A stretch of 64,000 nt of DNA from Candidatus Nitrosopumilus sp. SW (GTDB lineage Archaea > Thermoproteota > Nitrososphaeria > Nitrososphaerales > Nitrosopumilaceae): assembly GCF_006740685.1 (NCBI RefSeq), contig NZ_CP035425.1, forward strand, positions 535,687 through 599,686, read 5' to 3'. The position numbers and the translations under genes are program-made. Of the stretch, positions 25,416 to 32,495 are shown in pieces. Numbering within the stretch: position 1 is the stretch's first letter; each line of letters starts with the position of its first letter. Below the pieces are notes generated by a model. The model did no database searches, was not told where the DNA came from, and saw only the letters and a program-made list of their open reading frames with translations.

Positions 25416-25634
25416 TTAATCATCTGAAGTAATTGATGCAGGTGAAGGTTTGGTTGTTGCCATGACATATCCTATCCATGCAACAACTCCAAGAATTCCA
25501 CCTGCAATCATTAATACAGATAATTGTAAAACAATTGGACTCCATTCAGATAACATTAACAAATATGCATATAGAAAAAAACCACCAATACAAAGAACAA
25601 AAATTGTAATTCCCATTCCTTTACGTTTGTCCAT
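25416..25634 (-). CDS. Two-helix small membrane protein
   Basis: A 72-residue protein with two transmembrane helices (about 9-27 and 35-58), positively charged N-terminus MDKRKGMG and hydrophilic C-terminal tail TTKPSPASITSDD. It is convergent with Trm5 with one base between the stops. No family recognised; its clean topology and charge distribution support a real gene. Confidence 0.75.
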   Translation of the reverse strand: MDKRKGMGITIFVLCIGGFFLYAYLLMLSEWSPIVLQLSVLMIAGGILGVVAWIGYVMATTKPSPASITSDD

Positions 25635-25671
25635 GGCGAGAAACTTTTTGCGAGTTATTTATTGGTTTTAT

Positions 25672-26169
25672 CTAAGTAAATTCAATGGCCATAAGATATG
25701 CATCTTCACCATCACGATAATAGGCGTTAAGCTGTTGTCTAATTACAAATCCGAGTTTTTCATACAATCGTACAGCCTCATTATTACTACATCTTACTTC
25801 CAAATAGAATTCATCACATTTTCTGGATTGTACTCCTTTTACAGATTCTTCAACTAGTGCTTTTCCAATTCCTTTCTTTCTATAATCATCAAGGACTGCA
25901 ATTGATACAACATGACCCTTCTTGACAAAACCTAATTTCTTAAAATTTGAAAATCCATATTCAGTTTTGCACATTATGTATCCAACATGTTTTCCGCCTA
26001 TCTCTGCTACAATGAATGCCTCTGGAAGGTCTGCAAGTAAACTTTCATAGAAATAATCAGAATAATGTTCTGGCAGGGTTTTTAGATTAATTTCCATTAC
26101 AGGAATGAGATCGCTGGGTTCAGCACGTCGGATATTACAATCACCTAATTGTCTTAGAATTACTTGCAT
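25672..26169 (-). CDS. RimI-like protein N-alpha-acetyltransferase
   Basis: A 165-residue GNAT protein. NIRRAEPSDLIPVMEIN at the N-terminus, VSIAVLDDYRKKGIGKALVEE (acetyl-CoA motif A with the Q/R-x-x-G-x-G/A pattern, about 93-113) and YLEVRCSNNEAVRLYEKLGF match archaeal RimI/Ard1, which acetylates protein N-termini. ATG at 26169 is used; an in-frame upstream codon would add 7 unconserved residues. Confidence 0.88.
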   Translation of the reverse strand: MQVILRQLGDCNIRRAEPSDLIPVMEINLKTLPEHYSDYFYESLLADLPEAFIVAEIGGKHVGYIMCKTEYGFSNFKKLGFVKKGHVVSIAVLDDYRKKGIGKALVEESVKGVQSRKCDEFYLEVRCSNNEAVRLYEKLGFVIRQQLNAYYRDGEDAYLMAIEFT

Positions 26170-26242
26170 ACTTAGAGATAAGACTATCAATATTTAATTT
26201 TAAACCAAAAGACCATTTAATGGAAAGAATGAATCATAAAGA

Positions 26243-27349
26243 ATGGAAGAGCATTCTCAAGAAGACATTATTTCTTTAGTAAATTCCATATTTGATGTAA
26301 GTGATTTTATAAAAACAGAATTTTCCATGGAATTTAGAATTGAAGATTTAGAGTTCAAATCAAAATTTGAGCAGTTAGCAAGAAAATTAGAGGGTATGAG
26401 CTTTGTATGTAAGTTAGAACAAAAAGATGGTGGAAAATTTGTCATTATTCAAAAATTTGCAATAAAAAAACAAAGAAGATGGATGAAAACCGCATGGACT
26501 CCTAGAGCTTTATTTGGAATTGTAATTGCATTTGTTATGATTGACGGATACTACAGAACATCTGGAACAAATTCAATTGTAGAGATTGGAGAACCTCTTG
26601 AAATGGCAGCAGTCTACACATTATCGCTGCTGGGAATTTTAGGAATTCATGAATTAGGACACATCATTGCAGCAAAAACCCACAAACTAAAAACAACTTG
26701 GCCATACTTTATTCCAGGTTTACCAGTCATAGGGATTCCAACGTTTGGAGCATTTATTCAGTCTAGAGGATTAACCATCAATAGAGAAATTTTATTTGAT
26801 GTTGCTATAGCAGGGCCTATTGCAGGATTAGTTATTGCAGTTATTGTTTCAATTTATGGAGCATATACAGCACCCATTTTAGATTCTGAAATGGCAGCAG
26901 GATTATTTGAAGAATCAAGATTGATGGAGTGGGAACAAGGAGAACCACTACTAATGACTGCAAGTCTTGCGATGTTTGGTAAAGGAGGTCCCGGACAGGA
27001 GGTAATCATGACTCCAATAATGTTTGCAGCGTGGATTGGATTTCTAATCACATTTTTGAATTTACTTCCAGCATGGCAATTAGACGGAGGCCACATGGCT
27101 AGAACATTACTTGGTCCAAAATTACACAGATATGCAACTTTTGGCAGTATGGCAATTCTAGTTTTGTTAAATTATTGGTTAATGGCAATTTTAATTCTAA
27201 TAATGAGTTCAAGGAATCCTAGTGCAATGCCTTTGGATGATATTTCACCGCTTTCAAGAAATAGAAAATTAGCATACATTGGAATTATTGGATTGGCAAT
27301 TTTATGCGCACCATTGCCATCAGGTTTTTTGCCTAATTTTCTACCTTAG
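26243..27349 (+). CDS. Site-2 protease-type membrane metalloprotease (M50)
   Basis: A 368-residue intramembrane zinc protease. A cytosolic N-terminal domain of about 90 residues is followed by transmembrane helices. The zinc-binding HELGH is at about residues 135-139, and the third ligand is in LLPAWQLDGGHMAR (about 279-292). It resembles the archaeal/plant EGY1-like S2P subgroup with a soluble N-terminal domain. Likely substrates are membrane-anchored regulators, but none is linked here. It overlaps the convergent LarA-like gene by 9 bases. Confidence 0.9.
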   Translation: MEEHSQEDIISLVNSIFDVSDFIKTEFSMEFRIEDLEFKSKFEQLARKLEGMSFVCKLEQKDGGKFVIIQKFAIKKQRRWMKTAWTPRALFGIVIAFVMIDGYYRTSGTNSIVEIGEPLEMAAVYTLSLLGILGIHELGHIIAAKTHKLKTTWPYFIPGLPVIGIPTFGAFIQSRGLTINREILFDVAIAGPIAGLVIAVIVSIYGAYTAPILDSEMAAGLFEESRLMEWEQGEPLLMTASLAMFGKGGPGQEVIMTPIMFAAWIGFLITFLNLLPAWQLDGGHMARTLLGPKLHRYATFGSMAILVLLNYWLMAILILIMSSRNPSAMPLDDISPLSRNRKLAYIGIIGLAILCAPLPSGFLPNFLP

Positions 27350-28423
27350 TAATAGTCTAGCACCATCTGCAACTACAGCAACCTTTTGTCTTGCACCTTG
27401 AGTCTTTAAGATATAATCCATAGAATATTTTATTCCAGGTAATGAAATCATGTTTAGTTTCTTTGCATAGAATTCAGGTAAAATGGAAACAAGCCCAATT
27501 TGAAAATTCTTTTGCACCTCTGAAAGGAATAGAAGATCTTCCATACCGCTAATGTATTTTGTAGGATTTCGCAATTGTTCCAAAGTCAATCGATCTTCAA
27601 TATACTGTTGAATTGCATCAGAACCTAATCCCCCTTTACATTCAGCAACTAAAATTGCAAGACCATCTTTTTTGATTGCATTAGAACAATTCCATAAAGA
27701 TGAAAAAGATTTTCCAAGATTATCATTACTTGCATCTTTACCAGTACTGATTATCATTGTTTTATGCTGACCAACATCTTTGATTGAGTTTGACTCCAGA
27801 ATCTTTGTGTTAGAGATAGTTTCTGATGGATGTCCAACTGAAAAATCAATTATACCATGAGAATTTGCAACAATTTCAATTCCTTGAATTTCAAAGTTAT
27901 CAGAAAATTTCTTTGCTTCTTGAAAACTTTCAGGATATTGGCCAGGAACGGGTAGATTCCCTTGTCTTTTGGCATATGCTGAAAGCATAGATTCTAGACC
28001 AAATTTTTTGAGAAGGCGTGTAGAAATAGTTTCATAACCAAAGAGACCATCAAATTCCATTTCACCCATAAATACAAGATTCGAGGTTGGGTTTTCCATA
28101 TTATCAAACTCATTAATTGAGCTACCTTCTGGAAGTCCAGCTTTAACTTGATTTAGGATTTTTTTATCAGTAAGAATTTTTGGAAAGGGTTTTGATTTTT
28201 GTTCGCATAATGTAAACAAGGATGAAATTATTTTCTGAATAGATTTTGAGTTATGTAAAACCACCAGTTCCATAGGTTTTGACAAATCTAAGGTACTCAA
28301 TTTTTCATTGATCGCTGAGTCATCTAAAACTTTACCATCAGAATCGATTTTTTGCTCTAAATTTTCGGCTCTTATATCCAAAACAACGTCTGTAATACCA
28401 TAATTTAACCAAATTTCAGGCAT
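27341..28423 (-). CDS. LarA/DUF2088-like protein (lactate-racemase family, divergent)
   Basis: A 360-residue protein. The start MPEIWLNYGITDVVLDIRAEN and the late segments HKTMIISTGKDASNDNLGKS and GLAILVAECKGGLGSD recall the LarA fold, where a phosphate-binding strand is followed by VKxGGxIILVAECxEGLG. The histidine/lysine cluster that binds the nickel-pincer cofactor in LarA is not obvious: the middle region lacks the HxxxH pattern seen in true racemases. Probably a structural homologue with another reaction. Confidence 0.5.
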   Translation of the reverse strand: MPEIWLNYGITDVVLDIRAENLEQKIDSDGKVLDDSAINEKLSTLDLSKPMELVVLHNSKSIQKIISSLFTLCEQKSKPFPKILTDKKILNQVKAGLPEGSSINEFDNMENPTSNLVFMGEMEFDGLFGYETISTRLLKKFGLESMLSAYAKRQGNLPVPGQYPESFQEAKKFSDNFEIQGIEIVANSHGIIDFSVGHPSETISNTKILESNSIKDVGQHKTMIISTGKDASNDNLGKSFSSLWNCSNAIKKDGLAILVAECKGGLGSDAIQQYIEDRLTLEQLRNPTKYISGMEDLLFLSEVQKNFQIGLVSILPEFYAKKLNMISLPGIKYSMDYILKTQGARQKVAVVADGARLLLR

Positions 28424-28473
28424 AATTCATTCATAATACAAACCAAAATAAATCCAGTGTAGTTAATTTTGGT

Positions 28474-29079
28474 ATGGAATTTGTAAAAGAGTTTGCAACC
28501 TTTTTGCATCAAAAAGGCATCATAAAATTTGGAGATTTTACACTAGCCAGTGGAAAAAAGAGTTCGTACTATGTAGATTTAAGACTAGTTCCAAGTTATC
28601 CCCATGAATTTAGAAAGATGGTAAAATATCTAGAAAATGAAATTGCTCAAGATATAGGATTAGACAAGTTTGATTCAATTGTTTCAGTGCCCACAGGAGG
28701 CTTGGTAATTGCGTCAGCATTAGCAATTGAAACGGTAAAACCGTTAATCTATGTTAGAAGCAAACCTAAAGACTATGGAACTTCAAAATCAGTTGAAGGT
28801 AAAATTCATGATGGCATGCAAGTAGTAATGATAGATGATGTTGCAACAACTGGAGGTTCTGTTGTAAATGCAATCAAGTCATTAAAAGAAGTTAACATAT
28901 CGATAAAAGATGCATATGTGATTGTTAATAGAATGGAAGGAGCTGAAGAAGCATTAGAAGAATTAGGAGTTAAAATGCACTCAATTCTAGACATTTTACA
29001 AATTACAAAATCTTTAAACGAACAAAATCTAGTAGATAATGAAATTTTAGAAAAAGTGAAAAATCAAATTGGCAAATGA
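28474..29079 (+). CDS. pyrE: Orotate phosphoribosyltransferase
   Basis: Converts orotate and PRPP to OMP in pyrimidine synthesis. A 201-residue type I phosphoribosyltransferase with GDFTLASGKKSSYYVDLR (about 24-41), IVSVPTGGLVIASALA and the PRPP-binding MIDDVATTGGSVVNAI (about 122-137). GTVSG-type loop residues are in KDYGTSKSVEG. Archaeal length. Own promoter likely upstream at 28440-28460. Confidence 0.95.
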   Translation: MEFVKEFATFLHQKGIIKFGDFTLASGKKSSYYVDLRLVPSYPHEFRKMVKYLENEIAQDIGLDKFDSIVSVPTGGLVIASALAIETVKPLIYVRSKPKDYGTSKSVEGKIHDGMQVVMIDDVATTGGSVVNAIKSLKEVNISIKDAYVIVNRMEGAEEALEELGVKMHSILDILQITKSLNEQNLVDNEILEKVKNQIGK

Positions 29080-29082
29080 GTT

Positions 29083-29147
29083 TGGCAGCTCAGACAAATG
29101 CCTTCCAATCATCATTCAGATATAACTCTGATTCTTCATTGCAGCCA
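29083..29147 (-). ncRNA. Candidate C/D box small RNA downstream of tRNA-Met
   Basis: On the minus strand the order is C box ATGAAGA (29139-29133, one mismatch to RUGAUGA), 13-nt guide (29132-29120), D' CTGA (29119-29116), C' ATGATGA (29115-29109), 15-nt guide (29108-29094) and D CTGA (29093-29090). The ends TGGCTGC (29147-29141) and GCTGCCA (29089-29083) pair with one mismatch, as a kink-turn terminal stem would. D' and C' directly abut, which is unusual. It lies 43 bp downstream of tRNA-Met on the same strand, so it may be co-transcribed. Confidence 0.45.
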
Positions 29148-29189
29148 GTAAAATTTGATTGTGCTTATTTTAAAACTAACTGAAAATAA

Positions 29190-29263
29190 TGGGCCCGAAG
29201 GGCTTCGATCCCTTGGCTCACCGGTTATGAGCCGGTTACTCTACCAAGCTGAGTTACGGGCCC
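29190..29263 (-). tRNA. tRNA with CAT anticodon (tRNA-Met, or tRNA-Ile2)
   Basis: The minus strand folds with acceptor GGGCCCG/CGGGCCC, anticodon stem ACCGG/CCGGT around CTCATAA (anticodon CAT) and T loop TTCGAAG. Discriminator A at 29190; no CCA, no intron. Sequence alone does not fully separate elongator tRNA-Met from tRNA-Ile2 (agmatidine at C34). The promoter GGTATAAAA is at 29286-29294, centred 27 bp upstream. Confidence 0.9.
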
Positions 29264-29285
29264 TAAGCAGATGAATTTTTTCTCA

Positions 29286-29294
29286 GGTATAAAA
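29286..29294 (-). promoter_or_regulatory. TATA box for the CAT-anticodon tRNA
   Basis: On the minus strand this reads TTTTATACC, centred 27 bp from the tRNA 5' end at 29263. The same promoter would transcribe the candidate C/D sRNA downstream. Confidence 0.55.
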
Positions 29295-29304
29295 TGTTAT
29301 GAGA

Positions 29305-29937
29305 TTAACAGTATTCTTCAAAGCAACTGTCCAATAACAAATTTTGTGCAGAAATAGATTTTTCAGCAACCTCAATTAATTTGTCATAATCAGTTGAAGA
29401 CTTTTCCAGAATATTTCTCCATGAAGCTGCATGTCTAATGTCAGCTTCTGTGTGTAGTTTGAAGTATTCAGTTGCTTCTTCACTAGTCATACCATAGAAT
29501 TCTGCTAAACCATCAAGTTTTGTTTGGCTGATTTTTGGAATTTCTTTTTCAAATGCATACATTGCACATGCACCACTTTCAAAAGTATTCATTAACTCAT
29601 TCAAATCAGATACAGCTTTTCTTGTTTTTGGTAGACCTGAATAAGACAATAATTCTTCTTCAGAAATTCCAAGTTCGCCTGCAAAAGCAATCCATGGTTT
29701 AATATGATCAGATTCTTCTTGTTGATTTTCAACCAATTCTTTAACAACAGATTCTGGGGCTTTGTCTATAATTGGAGCCATGAAGGATGGGACCTCTTTT
29801 ACTAATTGGAAATATTCCTTTGAATATCCTGCTAGAGATTCTTTAGTTAATTTTCCATCAGACCATGCTTGGTAAAATGGATGTTTTAGTAAACTTCTTT
29901 CTTCAATCATTTCATCGATTTTTTGAATTATGTTCAT
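29305..29937 (-). CDS. CADD/PqqC/TenA-fold metal oxygenase, possible pABA synthase
   Basis: A 210-residue helical protein of the iron-containing redox enzyme (TenA/PqqC/CADD) superfamily: LLKHPFYQAWSDGKL near residue 17, ENQQEESDH (70-78), FEKEIPKISQTK (129-140) and LHTEADIRHAASW (161-173). Against the C. trachomatis CADD residues I recall, spacing matches for the ligands E142, H174, D178, H181 (here E130, H162, D166, H169) and Lys152 (here K140). CADD makes para-aminobenzoate by sacrificing its own Tyr and Lys. ATG at 29937 is chosen because upstream sequence is tRNA-Glu promoter. Function remains inferred. Confidence 0.75.
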   Translation of the reverse strand: MNIIQKIDEMIEERSLLKHPFYQAWSDGKLTKESLAGYSKEYFQLVKEVPSFMAPIIDKAPESVVKELVENQQEESDHIKPWIAFAGELGISEEELLSYSGLPKTRKAVSDLNELMNTFESGACAMYAFEKEIPKISQTKLDGLAEFYGMTSEEATEYFKLHTEADIRHAASWRNILEKSSTDYDKLIEVAEKSISAQNLLLDSCFEEYC

Positions 29938-30017
29938 GGTTTGACTCCAAATCTGCCAATAAAAAAATCTTTGTGGTTTACAAAAGATTTTATGGTCAAA
30001 ATACAGAATTTTCTTGG

Positions 30018-30111
30018 GTTCCAGTGGTGTAGACCGGTCAAGCATACTGCCCTTTCAAGGCAGTGATCCCGGGTTCAAAATCAATCGATGAAAATCCCGG
30101 CTGGAGCACCA
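30018..30111 (+). tRNA. tRNA-Glu (anticodon TTC) with a T-loop intron
   Basis: Acceptor GTTCCAG (30018-30024) pairs with CTGGAGC (30101-30107); discriminator A is at 30108 and CCA is encoded at 30109-30111. The anticodon stem CTGCC/GGCAG encloses CTTTCAA (anticodon TTC). The T stem CCGGG (30069-30073) / CCCGG (30096-30100) encloses 22 bases instead of 7. Removing 30080-30094 restores the standard T loop TTCAAAT. TTTTATGG about 28 bp upstream is a plausible TATA box. Confidence 0.93.
30080..30094 (+). other. Non-canonical 15-nt tRNA intron with bulge-helix-bulge
   Basis: The exon bases TTCA (30074-30077) pair with intron bases TGAA (30089-30092), giving a 4-bp central helix. It is flanked by 3-nt bulges AAA (30078-30080) and AAT (30093-30095), with TC/GA closing a small loop inside. 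Cutting each bulge after its second base excises exactly 15 nt and leaves TTCAAAT. This is the archaeal splicing endonuclease substrate at tRNA position 59/60. Confidence 0.85.
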
Positions 30112-30157
30112 AGATTTAATTAACAATGGGAAATTTTTTTTAATAGAGGCCAGCATC

Positions 30158-31009
30158 TTGGACAGAAAAAATATCGAGATTAATCCTTTACTTGAAACAT
30201 ATGGGGAATATATCAAAAAAATTGATCAGGCATTAGATAAAGAACTGGATCTTTATTCAGAATCAGAATTCATTGAACCTTTGAAATATTCATTAGAAGG
30301 AGGAAAACGTATCAGGCCAATTATCCTCACATTATCAGCTGAAAGTATAGGTAAAATTGACGAAAATACATTTGCAGCATCTTGTGCAGTTGAATTTTTA
30401 CACATGGAATCCATAATTCATGATGATATTATTGATAATGAAACCATGAGAAGACAAAAAGATCCATTCCATATTAAATATGGATACAATACAAGTGTAC
30501 TTACAGGAGATTTTGTTTTAGGATTAATTTTAGCAATATGTTCTAGATTGGATAATCCTAGAGTGACAAAAGACTTGGCAACTACTGCCATGTTAATGAG
30601 TGAAGGTGAAATGATTGAAAGTAGGCTGGAGACAAGTGAAGATGTTACATTTGATGATTATCTCAAAGTAATTGAATACAAAACTGCAACTGCGTTTGAA
30701 GTAGCAGCCAGAACAGGTGCAATTATTGCAAACGGAACAGAAGAACAAATTGAAGGATTAACTGAATACGGAAAAAATATTGGAATTGCTTATCAAATTA
30801 GAGATGATCTTTTAGATTGGAAAAATGAAGACAAGTTGTTTAACACGTTAATTAAGAAAAGTTCAGATCCAAGAGATGTTTTTAACAAAATGGAAGAATT
30901 GTTAAAAGAATATTCTGAAAAAGCAAGAACTAGTTTAAGAAAAATTCCAGACAACGATGCAAAAGTAAATCTAGATAATTTGATAAAATTTACTTCGTTT
31001 AAGGCATAA
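30158..31009 (+). CDS. Second trans-prenyl diphosphate synthase
   Basis: A 283-residue polyprenyl synthase with EGGKRIRPI, the first aspartate-rich motif HDDIIDNE (about residue 88) and a second, DDLLDWKNED. Unlike the enzyme at 8444, the fifth residue before the first motif is glutamate rather than phenylalanine, so the product pocket may be deeper and the product longer, for example a quinone side chain; this is inference. Translation starts at TTG (30158). It is convergent with nuoN, overlapping it by 11 bases. Confidence 0.88.
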   Translation: MDRKNIEINPLLETYGEYIKKIDQALDKELDLYSESEFIEPLKYSLEGGKRIRPIILTLSAESIGKIDENTFAASCAVEFLHMESIIHDDIIDNETMRRQKDPFHIKYGYNTSVLTGDFVLGLILAICSRLDNPRVTKDLATTAMLMSEGEMIESRLETSEDVTFDDYLKVIEYKTATAFEVAARTGAIIANGTEEQIEGLTEYGKNIGIAYQIRDDLLDWKNEDKLFNTLIKKSSDPRDVFNKMEELLKEYSEKARTSLRKIPDNDAKVNLDNLIKFTSFKA

Positions 31010-32483
31010 GTCCCATACTAACTACGGGGGTTGCAAATTCTACAAATTTGAGGAGGGGTTCTGGATAAACACCAAATCCTACTAAGAAGATTATAGAGAA
31101 TATCATTACTGCTACAATGGATTTTGGTTCTGAAACTCTCTTTTCTGTTTCACCTTCAAAGTACATCTTTCGAGTAATCCAACCATAGTAAGCAAGTGAT
31201 AATGCACTGTTAAGAACTCCTGCTATTGCAAGCCATGGAGCCCACCACAATGCAGAACTAGCATCTAATGCACTTCCAAATAGCATCAATTTACTCCAAA
31301 ATCCTGAAAGTGGAGGAACACCTGCAAGTGCAAATAATGAAATTACCATACCTAAAGCAGTAATAGGCATTCTTCTTCCAAGTCCTTTCAATTTATCAAT
31401 ATGAGTGACTGCAAGAGTTGTTACAATTCCTGCAATTGCAATAAAGGCAGCACCTTTCATCACTGCATGATTAAATATTTGATACAAAGAACCTTGTAAA
31501 CCAAGAGAGCTGTATGGAGCAACTGCCAATCCAATCAAAATGTATCCAGCATGTGCAATACTAGAATAAGCCAACATTCTTGAAAGATTCTTTTGCATAA
31601 TTGCTGCAACGTTACCAATTGTCATGGTCATTACTGCGATAATTCCGAGAGCCAAAGTCCAATCAAGGTTAAGAGCAACCATTCCAAGTACTATAACCCT
31701 AATTGCAGCAGCAAATCCTGCTTTTTTGGTTGCAGCAGCAAGAAGTGCAGTTACTGGAGATGGTGCACCTTCATAGGTATCTGGAAGCCATTGATGGAAT
31801 GGAACAAGTCCCATCTTGAATCCAAATCCTGCGATAAACATTCCGACTGAAAGTAATGCTAATGGTAATAGTGAAGGATCAAGTGTGGAATAGCCTTCAA
31901 TAACTTCTCCAATGTTTGTAGAACCAGTTAATCCATAAGATATAGCAATTCCGTAAACGATTATTGCAGAAGATAATGCACCAAATAAGAAGTACTTTAG
32001 GGCAGCTTCATTTGAACTTGGATTCTTTTTCATAAATCCAACTAAGATGTAAGTTGGAATACTCATGAGTTCCCAAGCAACAAACAGCATTACAAGATCA
32101 GTAGAGTATGCAACAAGGATCATACCAATTGTTGCAAGTAAGATTAGTGAATAGTAAACAGCAGGAGAGTTGTGTTTTCTCATATAGTTGAAAGAGCCAA
32201 CTGTTGTGAACAATGCAACAATTAACATTGCAATTGCAAAGAATCCACCAAATGCATCATCTACAAGTACATCATCAGAGAAGAGAGCAGATGCGGCAAC
32301 ATTCTCATTGATGAACTCATAACCAACATATGCCATAGAGACAATTAGGGCAGCAAATGCAATTACAGCATAAAATGAGTTAGAACCTTTTTCTTTTCTA
32401 GCAATACTGATTATTGGAAGAATAACTCCAACAGTTCCTAAAATTGCAATTAGTATTAATGGCGTGGAAGTAATTTCTAACAT
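30999..32483 (-). CDS. nuoN: Complex I subunit N
   Basis: A 494-residue antiporter-like membrane subunit with about 14 helices. LVAWELMSIPTYILVGFMK, the LGLVPFHQWLPDTYEGAPSPVTALL signature of the Mrp/Nuo proton-translocation module with a conserved lysine, and LARMLAYSSIAHAGYILIG are visible. It is the last gene of the minus-strand nuoABCDHIJKMLN operon. Confidence 0.95.
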   Translation of the reverse strand: MLEITSTPLILIAILGTVGVILPIISIARKEKGSNSFYAVIAFAALIVSMAYVGYEFINENVAASALFSDDVLVDDAFGGFFAIAMLIVALFTTVGSFNYMRKHNSPAVYYSLILLATIGMILVAYSTDLVMLFVAWELMSIPTYILVGFMKKNPSSNEAALKYFLFGALSSAIIVYGIAISYGLTGSTNIGEVIEGYSTLDPSLLPLALLSVGMFIAGFGFKMGLVPFHQWLPDTYEGAPSPVTALLAAATKKAGFAAAIRVIVLGMVALNLDWTLALGIIAVMTMTIGNVAAIMQKNLSRMLAYSSIAHAGYILIGLAVAPYSSLGLQGSLYQIFNHAVMKGAAFIAIAGIVTTLAVTHIDKLKGLGRRMPITALGMVISLFALAGVPPLSGFWSKLMLFGSALDASSALWWAPWLAIAGVLNSALSLAYYGWITRKMYFEGETEKRVSEPKSIVAVMIFSIIFLVGFGVYPEPLLKFVEFATPVVSMGLMP

Positions 32484-32495
32484 TTCATATCTCTC

